Positions 44,827 through 53,551 of a stretch of 64,000 bases of DNA are shown here, piece after piece. Location of the stretch: the NCBI GenBank assembly GCA_963822575.1, contig CAWGHZ010000002.1, positions 124,001 to 188,000 on the forward strand, written 5' to 3'. A program made the translations under genes and the position numbers. Source of the DNA: CAWGHZ01 sp963822575 (GTDB lineage: Bacteria; Pseudomonadota; Alphaproteobacteria; MPNO01; DASWLB01). Numbering within the stretch: the stretch's first letter is position 1; every line of letters begins with the position of its first letter. The notes beneath the pieces are model-generated. The model did not search any database. It saw only the letters and a program-made list of their open reading frames with translations, and was not told the origin of the DNA.

Positions 44827-45312
44827 GTGACCCAGGAATATCTCGACGCGATCAAGCTGATCGAGCGGCTGCACCGCCAGTTCCTCGAGGTGGTAAAGGT
44901 CGAGCTCGACCGGCTTGCCGTCGTCGATATCAACAACGTGCAGAGCCTGATCCTGTGGAACATCGGGACCGAGGAGCTGACGGTCGGCGACCTGACCTAT
45001 CGCGGCTACTATCTCGGCTCGAACGTCTCGTACAACGTGAAGAAGATGGTCGAGAACGGCTATCTCATGCAGGAACGCTCGCCGCACGACCGGCGCTCGG
45101 TCCGGCTGCGGGTCTCCGAGAAGGGGATGGCGCTGTGCCAGCAGATCGCCGAGATGTTCGAGCGGCACGAGGCGCTGCTGACGGTGCGCAAGCTCGACGG
45201 CGCGCGGCTGGGCCAGGCCAACGCCACGCTGCACGATCTCGAACGCGCCTGGGCCGACGCACTCGCCTTCCCCGCGCGCAACCTCGTCCGCGCCACGGCC
45301 GCGGCAGGGTGA
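44827..45312 (+). CDS. ldtR: LdtR-like MarR-family transcription regulator
   Basis: Winged-helix regulator of 161 aa. The recognition region TYRGYYLGSNVSYNVKKMVENGY and the wing QERSPHDRRSVRLRVSEKG fit LdtR, the MarR protein that in Rhizobiales controls an L,D-transpeptidase and stress tolerance. No transpeptidase gene is in the window, so the target must be elsewhere. The start is GTG at 44827 after GAGGAG. The upstream palindrome at 44761-44779 may be its own operator. Confidence 0.85.
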   Translation: MTQEYLDAIKLIERLHRQFLEVVKVELDRLAVVDINNVQSLILWNIGTEELTVGDLTYRGYYLGSNVSYNVKKMVENGYLMQERSPHDRRSVRLRVSEKGMALCQQIAEMFERHEALLTVRKLDGARLGQANATLHDLERAWADALAFPARNLVRATAAAG

Positions 45313-45324
45313 CGATCCGGGCCG

Positions 45325-46242
45325 TCAGCCCAGCTTCGACCCGGCCTTGAGGCCGAGCGTGGCGGCGGCCTCGCCGGCAGCGATCTTCTGGTCGCCCTCG
45401 GGACGCGCACGGCCGATGCGCACCGCACCGCCGTGCGCCGCGATGGTGACGGTCTTGTCATCCATCGAGATAACGGTGCCCGGCGCGCCCGATTCACCCG
45501 AGATGCGCTTCGGCTCGTAGAGCGCGACCTTCTTGCCGGCGATCATGGTCCAGGAGCCCGGCTGCGGGTCGGCGCCGCGGATCAAATTGTGCACCTCGGC
45601 CACGTCCTTCGACCAGTCGATCTCGACGTTCTCCGCCCGGCACCAGCCCTCGTAGGTGGCCTGCGCCTCGTCCTGCTCGATGCGCGGCGCCCTGCCGGCG
45701 CGGACGAGCTCGATCGCCTCCATCATCGCGTCGACGCCCATCGGGTAGAGCCGGTCGAAATAGACCGTGCCCAGCGTGTCGTCGGGGCCGATTTCGGTCG
45801 ATTTCTGCAGGAGGATCGGCCCTGTATCGAGCCCGTCATCTGGCCAGAAGATGGTGAGGCCGGTGCCCGTCTCGCCCTGGATGATCGGCCAGTTGATGGA
45901 CGATGGTCCGCGATGGCGCGGCAGGAGCGAGGGGTGGTACTGGATCGTGCCGTGCGTCGGCACGTTGAGGAAGCCGGACGGGCAGATCTTGGTGACGAAC
46001 GCCATGACGCCCAAGTCGGGCGCCATGGCGGCGAGCTTCTCCCACTCCGCCGGGTCCTTGAACGAGGCCGGCGTCTCGACCTTGAGTCCCTTCTCGCGGG
46101 CGAAGGCGACGAGGGGGTCGGTCCTGGCGCCCGGCTTGTCCGCCGGGCCGTAAACCGCGACCACCTCGTCGGTTCCCGCCTCCAGGATCCTCTCGAGGAC
46201 CGACTTGCCGAACGCCTGCTGGCCGTTGACGACGATCTTCAC
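45325..46242 (-). CDS. Stand-alone 10-formyltetrahydrofolate hydrolase-like formyltransferase
   Basis: Protein of 305 aa with a formyltransferase Rossmann domain (1-200) and the FMT C-terminal barrel (about 205-300). HPSLLP (His103) and GLDTGPIL (Asp139) have the same spacing as the catalytic His106 and Asp142 of the N-terminal hydrolase domain of mammalian 10-formyl-THF dehydrogenase. HRGPSSINWPI, TYEGW and HNLIRGADPQPGSW also match that domain rather than methionyl-tRNA formyltransferase. It probably releases formate from, or moves the formyl group of, 10-formyl-THF. The start is GTG 46242, 13 bases after the cupin stop. Confidence 0.8.
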   Translation of the reverse strand: MKIVVNGQQAFGKSVLERILEAGTDEVVAVYGPADKPGARTDPLVAFAREKGLKVETPASFKDPAEWEKLAAMAPDLGVMAFVTKICPSGFLNVPTHGTIQYHPSLLPRHRGPSSINWPIIQGETGTGLTIFWPDDGLDTGPILLQKSTEIGPDDTLGTVYFDRLYPMGVDAMMEAIELVRAGRAPRIEQDEAQATYEGWCRAENVEIDWSKDVAEVHNLIRGADPQPGSWTMIAGKKVALYEPKRISGESGAPGTVISMDDKTVTIAAHGGAVRIGRARPEGDQKIAAGEAAATLGLKAGSKLG

Positions 46243-46255
46243 CTTTCCGGCCCGC

Positions 46256-46840
46256 TCAGCGCACCGCCACCATGTCCTGGCCGGTGTTCCCGGCGCCCTG
46301 GTGCTGGCCCGACCGGTCGGCCGTCTCGCACGTCCTGGCGTCCGAATCGTACTTGCTGGTCGGGATGGTCGCGAGGTCGGTGCCGGTGATGCGCACAAAG
46401 CGCGCGCCGTCCGAGAAGTCGATCTGGTGGATGTCGCCCACGTCGAACAGGCCGGCCTTGCCGCGCGTCAGGCGATAGATCGTATCGGGCTCGATCTCGG
46501 CGTAGTCCGGCTTCGACCGGTCGTCGTTGCGCTTCCACGAGGTCATGTCGGTGCGCCCGACGGCCTGGCCGTAAATCGCCCAGGACGCGCCGTGGTCGTG
46601 CGGCGGCGACCGGCGCCCCTTCTGGTTGATGTGGGCGAGGACGTAGAAATCGAGCTCCTTGTCGTGATAGAGCTGGTGGATGCCGGGCTGGGCGTTCGGC
46701 CCGCAATACTTGGCGACGAAGTCGTCGTTCATCAGCAGCTTCTCGAGCTTGGCGCGGACCGCCTGGCGGCCGGAGCGGTCATTGTGGACGGCGAGGGTCT
46801 TGTGGCAGTCGGCGCAGAATTCTTCCAAAGTGTAGGCCAT
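46256..46840 (-). CDS. Cupin-fold metal-dependent protein, cysteine-dioxygenase-like
   Basis: Protein of 194 aa with a single beta-barrel. The metal motif is SPPHDHGASWAIYGQAVG (His-x-His with a following Glu replaced by a Gln/Gly turn) and a second His in GDIHQIDFSDG. It resembles the thiol/cysteine dioxygenase-like cupins annotated as predicted metal-dependent enzymes. The substrate is unknown. It is 13 bases upstream of the formyltransferase gene on the same strand, so the two likely act together. Confidence 0.75.
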   Translation of the reverse strand: MAYTLEEFCADCHKTLAVHNDRSGRQAVRAKLEKLLMNDDFVAKYCGPNAQPGIHQLYHDKELDFYVLAHINQKGRRSPPHDHGASWAIYGQAVGRTDMTSWKRNDDRSKPDYAEIEPDTIYRLTRGKAGLFDVGDIHQIDFSDGARFVRITGTDLATIPTSKYDSDARTCETADRSGQHQGAGNTGQDMVAVR

Positions 46841-46905
46841 GGCGGCACCTCGGGGTTTCAGGGACCTTGAGGGCCCGGATTATAGCGCGAGACGAAGGGT
46901 GATCC

Positions 46906-47919
46906 ATGACCAAGATCGACGTGTTCAACCATTATTTCCCGCCCAAGTTCTTCGACAAGCTGCAGACGCTGCTGCCCGCCGCACCGGTCAAGCGCTGGAT
47001 GCTCTACAAGCCGCTCTACGACATCGACGCGAGGCTGCGCCAGGTCGACTCCTTCGAGGATTATCGCCAGATCATCTCGCTCTCGCAGCCGCCGTTCGAC
47101 GCGGTGGCGGCGCCGGCGGATTCGCCCGCGCTGGCGCGCCTCGCCAATGACGGGCTCTCGGACACCTGCCGCGCGCATCCCGACCATTTCCCCGGGTTCC
47201 TCGCGGGCCTGCCGATGAACAACGTGCCCGAGGCTCTGAAGGAGATCGAGCGCTGCATGGGGCTCTCCGGCTTCGCGGGCGTGCAGCTCCATTCCAACGT
47301 AGCGGGCCGGGCGCTCGACGAGCCGGAGTTCTTCCCGATCTTCGAGCGCATGGCCGGGCTGGGCAAGGGCGTGTGGCTCCACCCGTCGCGCGGGCCCAAC
47401 TTCGCCGACTACCAGGCCGAGACGAAATCCAAGTACGAGATCTGGTGGGCGTTCGGCTGGGACTACGAGGTGACGGCGGCGATGGCGCGGCTCGTCTTCT
47501 CGCTCACCCTCGACAAGCTGCCCGACCTCAAGATCGTCGCGCACCACATGGGCGGCTACGTCCCCCAGGCCGAGGCGCGCATCGACCCGCACGCCGACGA
47601 TCTCGGGCTTCGCACCTATGACGAGGACTACCGCCCGATCGTCGAGGCGATGAAGAAGTCGGGCAAGCGGCCGATCGACTATTTCCGCTCGTTCATCGCC
47701 GACACAGCCCTGTTCGGTGCGAAATCCGCGACGCGTTGCGGGCTCGAGTTTTTCGGGGCCGACCACTGCGTCTTCGCCACCGACTCCCCGTTCGACAACG
47801 AGGGCGGATCGCAACTCATCCGCGCCACCATCGCCGCCGTCAACTCGCTGGAGATGTCCGACGCCGACCGCGAAGCGGTCTATGCCGGCAATACCAAGCG
47901 CCTGTTCGGGGTGGGGTAA
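46906..47919 (+). CDS. ACMSD-like amidohydrolase
   Basis: TIM-barrel metal hydrolase/decarboxylase of 337 aa from the amidohydrolase-2 family, which includes ACMSD and gamma-resorcylate decarboxylase. The first metal motif is altered (VFNHYFPPKF, His but no HxH). Other ligands appear in VWLHPSRGP, IVAHHMGGYVP and the Asp in FATDSPFDNEGG. Loss of HxH may change metal use. Substrate unknown, perhaps an aromatic acid. Divergent from the cupin/formyltransferase pair and convergent with the second cupin. Confidence 0.85.
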   Translation: MTKIDVFNHYFPPKFFDKLQTLLPAAPVKRWMLYKPLYDIDARLRQVDSFEDYRQIISLSQPPFDAVAAPADSPALARLANDGLSDTCRAHPDHFPGFLAGLPMNNVPEALKEIERCMGLSGFAGVQLHSNVAGRALDEPEFFPIFERMAGLGKGVWLHPSRGPNFADYQAETKSKYEIWWAFGWDYEVTAAMARLVFSLTLDKLPDLKIVAHHMGGYVPQAEARIDPHADDLGLRTYDEDYRPIVEAMKKSGKRPIDYFRSFIADTALFGAKSATRCGLEFFGADHCVFATDSPFDNEGGSQLIRATIAAVNSLEMSDADREAVYAGNTKRLFGVG

Positions 47920-47926
47920 CCCGAAT

Positions 47927-48035
47927 TGTCACCCCGGACGCCGCGCAGCGGCGATCCGGGGCCTATCGCTCCAATTTCGTGACGTTCGAAGATGGGTCCC
48001 GGCTCTCGCCGCCTCCGCGGCTCGGCCGGGATGAC
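47927..48035. repeat. Intergenic palindromic repeat, family A copy 2
   Basis: A 109-base element from TGTCACCCCGG to CCGGGATGACG, inverted relative to copy 1: the CCCCGG hairpin comes first, then GATGGGTCCCGG and a GCCGCctccGCGGC stem. It sits between the convergent ends of the amidohydrolase and cupin genes. Confidence 0.85.
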
Positions 48036-48044
48036 GATCGAGGG

Positions 48045-48641
48045 CTACTCCTTCTCCGGGTCGCGGGTGGCGGACCAGGATTTGGACGTGCCCTGCACCA
48101 TGTGACGCAAATTCTCGACGCCTTCGGGCTCCTCAAAGAACAGGGTCCGCTTGGCGGCCATCTCGGGCATGTCCTGGCAGACATACATGATGGTGTCCTC
48201 GGTCCCCGTCGCCTCGTGCTCGTGATAGGCCCAGGCCGGGCAGACGATCGTGTCGCCCTTCTTGTAGGGATAGCGCACGCCCTCGACCGTGGTGAAGCCG
48301 GTGCCCTGCAGCGTGTGGTAGATCGCGACCGAGTTGTGCCGGTGGTTCGGCACGTGCTCGCCCGGGTGGACGAGCTGGATGCCGATGAAGATGCCGGGCG
48401 AGGCGCCGGCGAGGTCGCCATGGTCCTCGTTGACCAGCGAGACGAAGCGCCGCTCGGCGTGGCGGAGCGGGTCTTTCCCCAGCTCGTCCAGCAGCGCGAG
48501 CATCTCGTCGCCGTCCCACTTGCAGCCGCGCACCGGCGTGTGGCGCACGCGCTGGAAATACTCGTCGGCGGTGATGACGCGGCCGTTGCCGTGGCCCGGC
48601 TCATTACGCCCGCGCTTGTTCTTGTCCAGCTTCGTCGCCAT
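48045..48641 (-). CDS. Cupin domain protein
   Basis: A 198-aa protein with one cupin barrel: GEHVPNHRHNSVAIYHTLQG gives the His-x-His and the downstream DTIVCPAWAYHEHEATG supplies the last His. This is close to the single barrels of gentisate dioxygenase-like enzymes, but it may instead be a binding protein. It is the last gene of the minus-strand formate dehydrogenase group, 11 bases after fdhA. Confidence 0.8.
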   Translation of the reverse strand: MATKLDKNKRGRNEPGHGNGRVITADEYFQRVRHTPVRGCKWDGDEMLALLDELGKDPLRHAERRFVSLVNEDHGDLAGASPGIFIGIQLVHPGEHVPNHRHNSVAIYHTLQGTGFTTVEGVRYPYKKGDTIVCPAWAYHEHEATGTEDTIMYVCQDMPEMAAKRTLFFEEPEGVENLRHMVQGTSKSWSATRDPEKE

Positions 48642-48652
48642 TCGCGCCTCCC

Positions 48653-51430
48653 TTATTCCGCCGCCACGGCCGCGACGGGCTCGAGCCGCGCCGCGCAGAA
48701 CTTGAACTCGGGAATCTTCCCGTAGGGGTCGAGCTTCGGGTTGGTCAGGATGTTGGCCGCGGCCTCGGCGTAGCAGAACGGGATGAACACGACCCCCTCG
48801 GGCACGTCGGGGTCGGCGCGCACGGCAAGCTCGATGGCCCCGCGCCGCGTCGCGATCGTCACCCTGTCGCCGGCACGGATGCCCTGCCTCTTCAGCTCGC
48901 GCGGCGAGATGTTGCACGTCGCCTCGGGCTCGATGGCGTCGAGCACGCTGGCGCGCCGCGTCATGGCGCCGGTGTGCCAGTGCTCCAGCACGCGCCCGGT
49001 GGTGAGGATCAGGGGGTAGGTCTCGTCCGGCAGCTCGTCGGGTGGGACGAGGGACGCCGGCACGAACTTGCCCCGGCCCGACTTGGTCGGGAAGCCGTCG
49101 CCGAACAGCACCTCGATGCCGGGCTTGTCTTCCTCGGCGGCCGGGTAGGTGACGGAGTATTCGCGCTCCAGCCGCTCCCACGAGATGCCCTTGATCGAGT
49201 CCATGCACTGGCGCATCTCGGCGAACACCTCGCGCGGGTGGGTGTAGTTCCAGTCGAGCCCGATGCGGCGCGCGATCTCGTTGATGATCCAGAGGTCCTG
49301 GCGCGCCTCGCCGGGCAACGGCAGGGCCGGCCGGCCGAGCTGCACCTGGCGGTTGGTGTTGGTCACCGTGCCCGCCTTCTCGGGCCAGGCCGAGGCGGGC
49401 AGCACCACGTCGGCGTGGAAGGCGGTCTCGGTCAGGAACAGGTCCTGCACCACCAGGTGCTCGAGCTTGGCGAGCGCCTCGCGCGCGTGGCCGGCGTCGG
49501 GGTCCGACATGGCCGGGTTCTCGCCCATGATGTACATGCCGCGGATCTGGCCTGCGTGGATGGCGTCCATGATCTCGACCACGGTGAGGCCCTTGGCCGC
49601 GTCGAGGTCCTTCACGCCCCAGAATTTCTCGAACCGCGCCTTGGCGTCGCGGTCGGCGACCGAGACGTAGTCCGGGTAGAACATCGGGATCAGCCCGACG
49701 TCCGACGCGCCCTGCACGTTGTTCTGGCCGCGCAGCGGGTGGAGGCCGGTGCCGGGCCGCCCGACCTGGCCGCACATGAGCGCAAGGGCGATCAGGCAAC
49801 GCGCATTGTCGGTGCCGTGGATGTGCTGGCTGATCCCCATGCCCCAGAAGATCATGGCGCGCTCGGCGCGGGCATAGATGCGGGCGATGCGGCGGATCGT
49901 GTCGGCCGGAATGCCGCACACCTTCTCCATCGCCTCGGGCGAGAAGGCGGCGAGGTTCGCCTTCAGCGCGTCGAACCCCTCCGTGTAGCCCTCGATATAT
50001 TGCGCGTCGTACAGCCCTTCCTCGACGATGGTGTGCATCATCGCGTTGAGCAGCGACACGTCGGCGCCCGGCTTGAACTGGATCACGTGGGTCGCGTGGC
50101 GGGTGAGCGTATTACCGCGCGGATCCATCACGATCAGGGTCGCCCCATTCTTCACCGCATTCTTGAAGAACGTGGCCGCAACCGGATGATTCGACGTAGG
50201 ATTCGCTCCGATCACCACGATCACGTCGGCATTCAGCGCCTCGTAGAACGGCGCGGTCACGGCCGACGAAGAGATGCCCTCGATCAGCGCGGCGACCGAC
50301 GATGCGTGGCAGAGGCGGGTGCAGTGGTCGACGTTGTTGGTGCCGAACCCGACCCGTACCAGCTTCTGAAAGAGATAGGCTTCCTCGTTGGAGCCCTTGG
50401 CCGAGCCGAAGCCGGCGAGCCCCTTGCCGCCATGCTGGTCGCGGATGCGCCTGAGGCCGGCTCCGGCGCGGTCCAGCGCCTCCTCCCACGTCGCCTCGCG
50501 GAAATGCGTCCATGGGTTCGCGGGGTCGACATCGCCGTGCGCGTTCTTCGCGACCCCCTTCTTGCGGATCAAGGGCTTGGTCAGGCGGTGCGGATGGTGG
50601 ATGTAATCGAAGCCGAACCGTCCCTTGACGCACAGCCGGTTGCGGTTGGCCGGCCCGTCGCGGCCGGTGACGGTCAGTAGCTTGTCGTCCTTGATGTGAT
50701 AGGTGAGCTGGCAGCCGACCCCGCAATAAGGGCAGACGGAATCGACCTCCTTGTCGGCCACGATCTGCGTCTCTCCCTTGCGGAATGTGGTAGCGGGCAG
50801 CAGCGCGCCGGTCGGGCAGGCCTGGACGCATTCGCCGCAGGCGACGCAGGTCGACTCGCCCATCGGGTCGTCGAAATCGAACACGATCTTGGCGTGGGCG
50901 CCGCGATAGGCCATACCGATCACGTCGTTCACCTGCACCTCGCGGCAGGCGCGGACGCAGAGCGTGCAGTTGATGCAGGCGTCCAAATTCACCGCCATCG
51001 CGGGATGGCTCAGGTCCGCGTCGGGTGTCCGCTTGGCCGGGAAGCGGGACTCGGCGACGCCCACCCGGTCCGCCCAGCGCCAGAACTTCGAATCGGCGTC
51101 GTGGGCGTGCGGGCGGGGCGGCTGGTCGGCGACCAACAGCTCGAACACCATCCGGCGCGCCGTGGATGCGCGCTCGGAGGCGGTGTTCACCTCCATCCCC
51201 TCGGTCGGCTTGCGGATGCACGAAGCGGCGAGCACCCGCTCGCCCTTGATCTCCACCATGCAGGCGCGGCAGTTCCCGTCGGGGCGATAGCCCGGCTCGG
51301 GTGCGTAGCAGAGATGCGGAATCTCGATGCCGCGGCGCTGCGCGACCTGCCAGATCGTCTCGCCCGGCAGGGCCTCGACCGTCTCGCCGTTCAGGGTGAA
51401 GCTAATCGGCTTGGCCGTCGTACCGTCCAT
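48653..51430 (-). CDS. fdhA: NAD-dependent formate dehydrogenase, alpha subunit
   Basis: Mo- or W-bis-MGD enzyme of 925 aa that oxidises formate to CO2. An N-terminal [2Fe-2S] domain (Cys41, 54, 57, 71) is followed by two ferredoxin-type [4Fe-4S] clusters (Cys152/155/158/162 and 195/198/201/205) and the proximal cluster (Cys233/236/240/267). The active site is Cys374-His375 in TRLCHASSVA, so it is a Cys rather than selenocysteine enzyme. The His-Cys3 cluster usual between the first two centres in FdsA is absent (residues 100-130 have no Cys). With the fused NuoE/F beta subunit it resembles Methylobacterium FDH1. ATG 51430 has GGGAG upstream. Confidence 0.95.
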   Translation of the reverse strand: MDGTTAKPISFTLNGETVEALPGETIWQVAQRRGIEIPHLCYAPEPGYRPDGNCRACMVEIKGERVLAASCIRKPTEGMEVNTASERASTARRMVFELLVADQPPRPHAHDADSKFWRWADRVGVAESRFPAKRTPDADLSHPAMAVNLDACINCTLCVRACREVQVNDVIGMAYRGAHAKIVFDFDDPMGESTCVACGECVQACPTGALLPATTFRKGETQIVADKEVDSVCPYCGVGCQLTYHIKDDKLLTVTGRDGPANRNRLCVKGRFGFDYIHHPHRLTKPLIRKKGVAKNAHGDVDPANPWTHFREATWEEALDRAGAGLRRIRDQHGGKGLAGFGSAKGSNEEAYLFQKLVRVGFGTNNVDHCTRLCHASSVAALIEGISSSAVTAPFYEALNADVIVVIGANPTSNHPVAATFFKNAVKNGATLIVMDPRGNTLTRHATHVIQFKPGADVSLLNAMMHTIVEEGLYDAQYIEGYTEGFDALKANLAAFSPEAMEKVCGIPADTIRRIARIYARAERAMIFWGMGISQHIHGTDNARCLIALALMCGQVGRPGTGLHPLRGQNNVQGASDVGLIPMFYPDYVSVADRDAKARFEKFWGVKDLDAAKGLTVVEIMDAIHAGQIRGMYIMGENPAMSDPDAGHAREALAKLEHLVVQDLFLTETAFHADVVLPASAWPEKAGTVTNTNRQVQLGRPALPLPGEARQDLWIINEIARRIGLDWNYTHPREVFAEMRQCMDSIKGISWERLEREYSVTYPAAEEDKPGIEVLFGDGFPTKSGRGKFVPASLVPPDELPDETYPLILTTGRVLEHWHTGAMTRRASVLDAIEPEATCNISPRELKRQGIRAGDRVTIATRRGAIELAVRADPDVPEGVVFIPFCYAEAAANILTNPKLDPYGKIPEFKFCAARLEPVAAVAAE

Positions 51431-51503
51431 GATCGCTCCCATCCGGCACCCGGGCGCACCATAGCCCCGCCGGCCGCGATTGCGAAGGGGCGGAGCGCCG
51501 CGG

Positions 51504-51851
51504 TCAGGCTCGGCCGAACTGCTTGCGAAGTTCGTCCTTGGCGTCCTCCAAGACCTTCCTTTGCGTCTTGGGAAGGTTCTTGCCGGCGCGATTGATGTAA
51601 AAGGTGAGCATCGACATGGCGGAGCGGTAGGGCTCCGACTTGCGGCGCGTCGACGACTCGGCCGAGCGCTTGAGCGAGGCCGCGACCTTCTTCGGGTCCT
51701 TCTGCCTGAAGACATCCTTCTCGAGGTCGAGCGCGTCGGACTCGCGCGTCACCTGCCCCGACCAGTACTGGCCATCGTCGTCGCGCCTTGGCGCCTTCGA
51801 TCCGGATGCTTTGGATGAAGGTCGGGTGGCGGATCTCGCCTTCTGTGCCAT
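51504..51851 (-). CDS. DUF3175 protein
   Basis: Small basic protein of 115 aa. The conserved block WSGQVTRESDALDLEKDVF, then SAESSTRRKSEPYRSAMSML and FYINRAGKNLP identify DUF3175, a family of unknown function. A Ser/Lys/Arg-rich N-terminal stretch (1-25) could bind nucleic acid. The start at 51851 is preferred over 51884 because only the shorter form begins with the basic tail. It lies between the formate dehydrogenase alpha gene and a flavoprotein gene on the same strand. Confidence 0.8.
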   Translation of the reverse strand: MAQKARSATRPSSKASGSKAPRRDDDGQYWSGQVTRESDALDLEKDVFRQKDPKKVAASLKRSAESSTRRKSEPYRSAMSMLTFYINRAGKNLPKTQRKVLEDAKDELRKQFGRA

Positions 51852-51915
51852 GGCAGCCTCATGCGCCAACGTCTTCTGACACAACGCAAAACACGTGATG
51901 GTCGTTCCGTGTCGG

Positions 51916-53550
51916 TCAGGCGCCGCGCACGCGGTCGATCAGGCCAAGCGGGTTGGTGGGCGGGGCGTCGCCGCGCCAGGCCACAATTCCGTCCGGCCGC
52001 ACCAGAACCAGCCGGCACTGATAAAGCGTTGCAGTAGCCAGGTCGTTTACGGTCTTGATTTGTAACGGAACATTTCGCTGTTGGGCAGCCGACGCCAGGA
52101 ACGCGCCGTCCGCCCCGCCGAAGCTGAGCAGCACGAACCGCTCGGGCTCGACCAGGTCGAGTGTCGAGCGCCCATCGGCGAGCCACGCGTGCGGCGTGCG
52201 ATGGCCCGGCCCGGCCGACGGCGTGTAAGACAATCGGTCGCGCTCGGCCTCGGTCTCGTCCTCGGCGGCGCAGATCGGCGAGCCGACATAGGCAGGGTCG
52301 AGCTGGGCGCCGGCGATGGAATGCTGGTGGTGGCCGGCGGCCCGCACCTTGGGCCGCCACGCCTCGCGCACCGCGTCTCCCTCCGGCCCATCCTCGTCGA
52401 TGCGCGGATCGACCATGAAGGCCTCGCGCGCGTTGAGATAGCTGTCGCCCGCGCGGTTGGTATTACGCTCGGCGACCGGGCGGCGCTCCGCCTCGTAGCT
52501 CGCGAGGAGCCGCGCGCCGCCCCAGCCGGCCAGCATCGCCGCGAGCTTCCAGCCCAGGTTGAACGCGTCCTGGATTCCGGTGTTCATGCCGAGCCCGCCC
52601 GGCGGCACGAACAGGTGGACCGCGTCGCCCGCCATCAGGACGCGCCCGGCGTCGAACCGGTCGGCGACGAGCTGGAATGCCTTGTAGGGCTCCGACGACA
52701 GCACCTCGACCGGCACGTCGCGCCCAACCGCGGCTCGGAAACGGGCGGCGGCGTCGATCGGCGCGAAATCCTCGTCGGCGCGGAAGTAGGTGTTCATCCA
52801 CCACTCGTCCCGCGCGTTGATCGTGTAGACCACCGACGCGCAGCCGGGCGCGTGCGTCCAGTACATCACGCCCGGCCGGATGGTGCGCTCCGCCCACAGG
52901 GTCGGCGCGCGCAGCCAGGTGCCCCAGACCTCGCCCAGCACGCCGCGGCCCGACATGCGGATGCCCAGCGCGTGACGCACGTCGCTGCGTGCCCCGTCGC
53001 ACCCGACCAGGTAGCGCGCCCGCACCGTCTCGCGCCGCCCGTCCTGCAACAGGGTGGCGGTCACGCCGTCCGCGTCCTGCTCCAGCCCTTCAAGGCTGGT
53101 GCCGAAGCGCAACGTCACGGAAGGCAGGCTTGCGGCGTAGTTGCGCAGCACCGGCTCCAGCGCGTGCTGGGCGCACCAAGTCCGGTAATAGGGCGAGTGG
53201 GCGAGCGGCGGGACGCGCGCCACCACCTCCGGTCGGCGCGCCTTGATATCGGCGATCGAGGGCGACGGGAAGCGCGCGAGCTCGTGGCCGCACATGCGGG
53301 TGACGTAGACGATGTCGCCCGGCTCGTCCGCGGGCAGGGACACGCCGTAGACGCGCTCGTCGAGCCCCCACATGCGGAAATGCTCCATCGTGCGCGGCCC
53401 GATGCCCATGGCGCGTGGATGGGTTTTCACGTCGTCGTGGCTCTCGACGACGGTGCATTCGATGCCGCGCCGGCCGAGATCGGCGGCAAGGGTGAGCCCG
53501 ACCGGCCCCGCGCCGACGATCAGGACAGGAAGGGCGGGCGCGTCCGGCAT
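51916..53550 (-). CDS. FAD-dependent aromatic monooxygenase (PheA/TfdB/MhpA type)
   Basis: Flavoprotein hydroxylase of 544 aa. FAD motifs are VLIVGAGPVGLTLAADLGRRG, the DG region GCDGARSDVR and GRVLMAGDAVHLFVPPGGLG. A C-terminal thioredoxin-like domain (about 430-544) is typical of the phenol/2,4-dichlorophenol hydroxylase group. NADPH-dependent hydroxylation of a phenolic or similar compound is expected, with substrate unknown. One base after the sulfotransferase gene and 64 bases before the DUF3175 gene. Confidence 0.9.
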   Translation of the reverse strand: MPDAPALPVLIVGAGPVGLTLAADLGRRGIECTVVESHDDVKTHPRAMGIGPRTMEHFRMWGLDERVYGVSLPADEPGDIVYVTRMCGHELARFPSPSIADIKARRPEVVARVPPLAHSPYYRTWCAQHALEPVLRNYAASLPSVTLRFGTSLEGLEQDADGVTATLLQDGRRETVRARYLVGCDGARSDVRHALGIRMSGRGVLGEVWGTWLRAPTLWAERTIRPGVMYWTHAPGCASVVYTINARDEWWMNTYFRADEDFAPIDAAARFRAAVGRDVPVEVLSSEPYKAFQLVADRFDAGRVLMAGDAVHLFVPPGGLGMNTGIQDAFNLGWKLAAMLAGWGGARLLASYEAERRPVAERNTNRAGDSYLNAREAFMVDPRIDEDGPEGDAVREAWRPKVRAAGHHQHSIAGAQLDPAYVGSPICAAEDETEAERDRLSYTPSAGPGHRTPHAWLADGRSTLDLVEPERFVLLSFGGADGAFLASAAQQRNVPLQIKTVNDLATATLYQCRLVLVRPDGIVAWRGDAPPTNPLGLIDRVRGA

Positions 53551-53551
53551 G

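Noticed and set aside
45325..46242. Methionyl-tRNA formyltransferase (fmt)
   Set aside because: The sequence around the catalytic residues and the C-terminal GADPQPGSW region fit the hydrolase domain of 10-formyl-THF dehydrogenase better, and no def gene is adjacent.
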